DNA of 64,000 nt from Papio anubis (Eukaryota; Chordata; Mammalia; Primates; Cercopithecidae). Under the pieces are notes generated by a model. It had not been told where the DNA came from, did no database searches, and saw nothing but the letters and a program-made list of their open reading frames with translations. Both the position numbers and the translations under genes were made by a program. Location: NCBI RefSeq assembly GCF_008728515.1, contig NW_022161768.1, forward strand, positions 62,001 through 126,000, in the 5' to 3' direction. Every line of letters begins with the position of its first letter. Position 1 is the stretch's first letter. This document shows positions 59,291 to 64,000 of this stretch, piece by piece.

Positions 59291-59929
59291 ACAGCCTTGC
59301 ACATGGAATACATTATTGTACTATAGTTGGATCATTATGGTCAACTCCTTGCTCCACCCACTCTGGCAGCCTGAGGACCTTGTAAAGAGCCGCATGGCTT
59401 TGAGCAAGATAATGGGCGTTTCCAGGTTAGAAAAGAGGTTTGGAGGCTTTTCAGACATCTGCAGACAGAGGGCCGTGGAGCACCAGTGTTACATCTTTTG
59501 ACAAAGTGTTTGTATTTCCTCTTCCATCACCATCACACACCTACAAAGAGCAGTCTCTCTCTTCTTGAGATTTAAGAACATTCTGGTCAGAAGATGGCCA
59601 GAGTGGGGGCAGCTCCTTTCCAACAATCGGAGATAAACATGGTGAGGATGGGAGACACGTGATGGTGGTTGGTGGTGCTGCCAATTGCTGATTTTTGCTT
59701 GGGAGAAGGAAGATTCTAGGTGCAGAGAAAGCGCAGCATCTGCAGTATCATGGGGTGGCAAAGTTTAGCAATATCTGCCTCAAGAGTTCTATGACCTCAA
59801 CTCAGCAAGCACAGCTATTTTAGCCAGAAACAAAGCTTCTCTTAGAGAATGTGTTTTGCAAAAGTAGAACTGGGCCTTGGAAGGAGCCCGAGGGGAATTC
59901 TAGTTTCTGAGTCTCAGGATGGAGGGACA
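59291..59929. other. intergenic, no gene recognised
   Basis: Nothing assignable. Confidence 0.4.
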
Positions 59930-60090
59930 AGAGCACAGCCTGGGGATTGGTGGATCTGGAATCCCAGCCCTAATATGCCTCCACAAAGCTAAGTGGCCTT
60001 GGCCAGATTCTTTCACTTCCCTGGGCCTCAGTTTCCCCATCTGTAAATGAGGGGCTTGGACTGAATCATCTTTACGATTCCCTCCATATT
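59930..60090 (+). repeat. MIR SINE
   Basis: aagtggccttggccagattc, then ctcagtttccccatctgtaa. Confidence 0.82.
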
Positions 60091-60342
60091 AAAGATCCTC
60101 TAACCTGGGAACTCTGTGTTGGGGAAACACGCTGCCTGCCCTGTGTCTCTATTTGACAGACTTGGGGAGTGTGCTGTGTTTTCTTACCCCCGTCGTTGTA
60201 TCCGGGGGCCATAGCCGGGAGAGTGGCTGTTCTGAGACATCAACACCCCAGCAGGGGAAAGTGCTCCTGACCTGCCTTTGCACCGGGAAACCTTGGTCCT
60301 TGATTCTCACACTGCTCTACTGGAGTTTGGGTAACAGAAAGA

Positions 60343-60344
<2 letters not shown>

Positions 60345-60376
<32 letters not shown>
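60345..60376 (+). repeat. (GT)n microsatellite
   Basis: About 16 uninterrupted GT units. Confidence 0.97.
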
Positions 60377-60378
<2 letters not shown>

Positions 60379-61559
60379 TTATATGTGTGAGTAGGAGGGG
60401 CCAGGTAATTGGAAATGTGTACTTATTTTCCTGAATTATACACTTTTCTCCTAGAAACAAGGGGGATTCAATAACAGTTTCAATGTATGAAGCTGAAACG
60501 CATTTGTAGCAGCATAGTTTCCTCTAACTGTGGGTTTTCCCTATCGTTTCAGCTCCAACGTGAGTTATGGTTAAGGGTTTCTAGGACTTAGGTTGGGAAT
60601 ATAATGAGCACTTTAATATGGCTACTCTGGAATAACGTTCTATGTTTCAAGCAATTTAGGAACTCTCACTGCACAGTCATGTGTGAGATGGGGCAGCCTG
60701 CGTGTCTGTCAACTCTGCCAGGGCACCTAACTCAACCCTGGCCCAGAATCAGCATCAACCAACACTGATTCGATTAAAATGTAATAGAGCGTCCACGGAT
60801 TGTGGCTTAGTAAGTCTCCCTATGTCTTTGAACAGTAGCGGGACCTTAAGAAGGGAGCTGCTTCTTTGTAGCCAGGGGCTTTGTGTTTCATGCTCTCCAG
60901 AATTACAGGAGCTGCTCAGGCATTTCCAAGCCCCTGTCCAGTGATTCTCCTGAGGAACTTGGTTCCAGGGCAGCCATTCGCTGAGAGATGGCTGGAGTAT
61001 CCTGCAAAGGCTTTCTTGTGTCTGCTTCAGGGATGCTACTCAGCAGGGCAGGCAGCTGGACTCCATGTCACTGTGTCTTAGAAAACTCAGTCCCTGCCAC
61101 CTTTGCTTGATTCAGTTGTGTGATGGGGCCAGACCAGCGAATTCCTTTGGCCTCGTGTTCACACTTGAGTTGTGCTTTTCTTGGAGTGTTCACTGAGCAG
61201 CCCTTGCCAGAGGTGCCTCCTTGCCCTTTTGCTCCTCACACGCCTGCCCACATGATGGGAGGAAACAAGTGGGAGACATGGGAGGAGGTACTGGCACGTC
61301 ATCAGAAGCTCCAGGTCAAACTCTCTTCATTCTCTTCCCCAGGCGGTTGAAAAAAACACTTTTTTAAAATAAGGCCTATTGTATCAGGAAGACCTGGATG
61401 TCTCTGGCTAAGCCAACTCTGGAACATTAGAGAATGTATAAACATGTGCCAGAAACAGAAGTCAAGAGCATTTGATAACTCACCATATGAACACAGGCCC
61501 ACCTAATTGGGGCCCTGAACCTATACGAGAGTAATGCAGTCTACCAGGGTTGAGTTAGT
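60377..61559. other. intergenic, no gene recognised
   Basis: Unique-looking sequence with no exon or repeat recognised. Confidence 0.4.
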
Positions 61560-61790
61560 GCAGGGCCTCTCAACCTCTGCACTGTCGACATTTCAGGCCA
61601 GATACTTCTTTCTTGTGGGGTGGGGTCGCTCTCTTGTGTACTGTAAGGTGCTTAGCAGTATCTCTGGTCTTGACCTGCTAGATGACAGTAGCCCCTTCTT
61701 CAGTTGTGACAATCAAAACTGTTTCCAGACATTGCCAAATGTCCCCTGGGGGCGAAATCGCCCCTGGTTGAGAATCTCCGAGTTACAGCA
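61560..61790 (-). mobile_element. MER20 hAT-Charlie element
   Basis: Second MER20 copy, reverse: cctctcaacctctgcactgt, agttgtgacaatcaaaactg, ttccagacattgccaaatgt, and cgcccctggttgagaatctc. About full length. Confidence 0.82.
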
Positions 61791-63933
61791 GTCCAGGCAT
61801 TCCTTATGTGTCTCATCCTCCTGGACCTTCAGAGTTCATGCAACATAGATTTTGTTGCACATTACATGAAAAACTAGTTCCCCAGGATGTTCATAGTTCC
61901 TGCACAGAAAAAGTGCTCTGTGACTAAATTTGGAGAACTCTGTGTGTCATGGTCCAACATGTTGAGGAAATGCAGCCTGATATATAATAAATCTTTCCTT
62001 CATGGAGAGTCAAAATACATTAGGATATTGGAGGCTGTAGAATGTCTGACAGTAAGGAAACCTGTTCAACACTGCCTAACCCAGATTTAGCTTTTTCTTG
62101 GCCAAAAATGACTTCAGAGATTCCTCTCTTAAAAGCCAGGCACCCCAAACCATTTGAGCCAAGCTCTCTCAATCCCAAGTCCAAAATTTCCAAGGATAAA
62201 ACCCATTGGCACAGCATAGATCAACTGTTTCAGGTTTTCCAGACTAATCAATGGTTTCAGGGTCATTTAATTGCCTGCTCCTGTTGCAATTAAGAGATTA
62301 TATCGCTGGTGGGTGTGTGAGGCATAAGTGTTGTTCCCCGAAGAATGGATGTACCAACCAGACAAAACAGCAGATGCCTAGTTGACAGTACTTTAGTACT
62401 GATTTCCTTTCAAAGTTCTTTTTTCTTTCTTTATGCTTTTTTTCTAAATGCCTGAGCAGCTTCATCATCTTGATTCGTGTTCGAATTTCTTGGAAGCTGG
62501 TGGCAACTAACCTAAATTGCTGCAAAAGTTACAAGGACATGGAAACATTTTTTAAATTCTGGAATTAAAAGAGACAGTTTGTTTTGTCAATATTTCCACA
62601 GACTAGGCCACTGCAGGGGCCACTGCAGCTGGCCAGGGTGAAGTTGGCTGTGGATACAGGTCCAGAGTTTTCACTACGTTGTATTCCAGGTAGTTGCCCC
62701 TTTGCTACCGTTTATAGGTTTGCTACCATGAACTGGCAGGTGAAAAATAGTGTTTGAAGAGGTGAAGCAGCCCTGAGCAGACCAGGAGCACCATGATCAG
62801 CTTACTCAATTTCTATTCCGAGCAAGGAATGTCATTACTTTAAATACTGTGTTCTGGTTGCTAAGGAAACCAAATAAGTGGGTTGCTAACACAATCTTAG
62901 AACTTTCTATGAAGATTAAAGCACTTTGCTCTAGCTAAAGAGCAGATGGGAGAGTCATAGATGGAACCCATATTTCTCACTACGTGGGGGAGGGTTAGGC
63001 CAGGGAAAAGATGAAGAGTTTTTCATTCGTGGGAAGAAGATAAAATTTGTAGCTCTTGGCTATTTAACAAATAGTCATTATTTGCTAAATCGATCAAGAT
63101 AGGGGTTTAAATCTGGTTTCCAGTTCCATTTCCACTACTAATTTTTTTGTTGTCAATGTATTGAAGTCAGTGCAAAGTCTGGGAAGTCAGTTATGGGATA
63201 GAAAATAGTTGCGTTTTAGTTGGCCCATTCCTTTTGGTTATTCTTATAAAATATTTTAACTGCATAAAAAGCTCTACACAATTAAAGAAAAGTCATGTTG
63301 ATTAAAGCACAGCATGGGCTAAAAAAATGCAAAGTGGTCAGTCTTGCTTTGTTACTTTCATAGCCTCTCTACTTTATGCATACCTGCATACCACGCACCT
63401 GCGCCACTCTGCTTTCTCCGGCCTCCAGTTCAAATTTTAGCAGGGGTTGGAGCGGTAAGAACTAAGGTGATCGGCTTAATTGCCATGACCCATTCTGGGG
63501 ACAGGACCCTTCCAGGCCACCTTGAGGGTGCTGGCAGTCTTTGGCTATGGTAGCCTTAGGAAAGTGCCCAGCTCACATCCAACTCATGACCATCCTTGAC
63601 CAAAAAATGGCCTCCATTTCTCTAAAGAGCCAAGTTATGATTCACCCAGTACATCCCCCGATAGAAGAGGAAATCAAGAACCAGAGATTCCAGGGGCTTG
63701 CCCAATATTAGAGAATAGAGAAACAAGAATTCAGGCCTTCCCAAACCCCAGTACTGTCAAAGCATCCAGGCTTGCTTCTGGTGGTGCTCCTCCTATGCAT
63801 CTGCATGTCTTCTACCCCTGGGCAGAGCTTGGTATGTTTTTTAAAGTGTAAAACCACAATAAATGTATCATCTCTAGAGATAAAAGAACTGGGGGTGGGA
63901 ATCACATGAGTGTAAAATGTTGGACATCATCTC
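61791..63933. other. 2.1 kb intergenic without recognised repeats
   Basis: No Alu, L1, LTR or clear MIR is seen, and no exon-like segment. It is the longest repeat-free stretch of the right flank. Confidence 0.4.
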
Positions 63934-64000
63934 AATTTTAGAGATTGGCAAACCATTTCTGTAAAGGGCCAGAGAATAAGTTATCTCAGGCTTTGCAGGC
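63934..64000 (+). mobile_element. hAT-type MER element, cut by the window end
   Basis: attggcaaaccatttctgta, agggccagagaataag and ggctttgcaggc match the left end of a hAT nonautonomous element (MER1-like). The rest lies beyond the window. Confidence 0.6.

Noticed and set aside
61791..64000. 3' end of the neighbouring gene SECISBP2L
   Set aside because: Expected nearby from memory of the human map, but no coding or clear 3' UTR sequence of it is recognisable here.

Overview
The window is primate genomic DNA. The repeats show this: Alu elements of several ages, including a young AluY, L1 copies of L1M and L1P type, MIR and L2 fossils, and MaLR LTRs of the MLT1 and MST types. There is no prokaryotic gene organisation. 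Almost all long open frames lie inside repeats or inside one processed pseudogene.

One protein-coding gene is supported, SHC4 (ShcD/RaLP), on the minus strand. Exon 1 carries the ATG at 40961 and runs to a GTAAGT donor at 40376-40371. It encodes the CH2 region and the first residues of the PTB domain. Exon 2 is only 71 nt (2629-2559) and continues the PTB domain in phase. Intron 1 is therefore about 37.7 kb and fills most of the left two thirds of the window. Positions 1-2558 are the start of intron 2. Exon 1 sits in a CpG-rich promoter and 5' leader around 40.4-41.4 kb. The leader has a 40-codon upstream frame overlapping the main start, and the main frame stays open without an ATG for about 104 codons upstream. 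SHC4 places the window at the region matching human 15q21.1. It could be human or a close primate, and the sequence alone does not let me decide.

From about 41.45 kb to the end is the upstream flank of SHC4. From memory of the human map the next gene is SECISBP2L, but I see none of it here. The flank holds a broken keratin-8 (KRT8) processed pseudogene (49.68-51.55 kb) inserted into an L1 tail. A second copy of that L1 tail lies inside the pseudogene. The flank also holds a small compound minisatellite (52.45 kb), an isolated CpG-rich island with a CTCF-like site (53.8-54.1 kb), and ordinary old repeats.

I found no undescribed multi-gene system. The points most worth a second look are the SHC4 leader (overlapping upstream frame and possible non-AUG extension), the duplicated L1 tail in the KRT8 pseudogene, the orphan CpG island, the fold-back repeat at 9.3 kb, and a 600-bp nearly pure A/T block inside an L2 element. 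Repeat family names come from memory of consensus sequences, so subfamily calls and exact ends are approximate.
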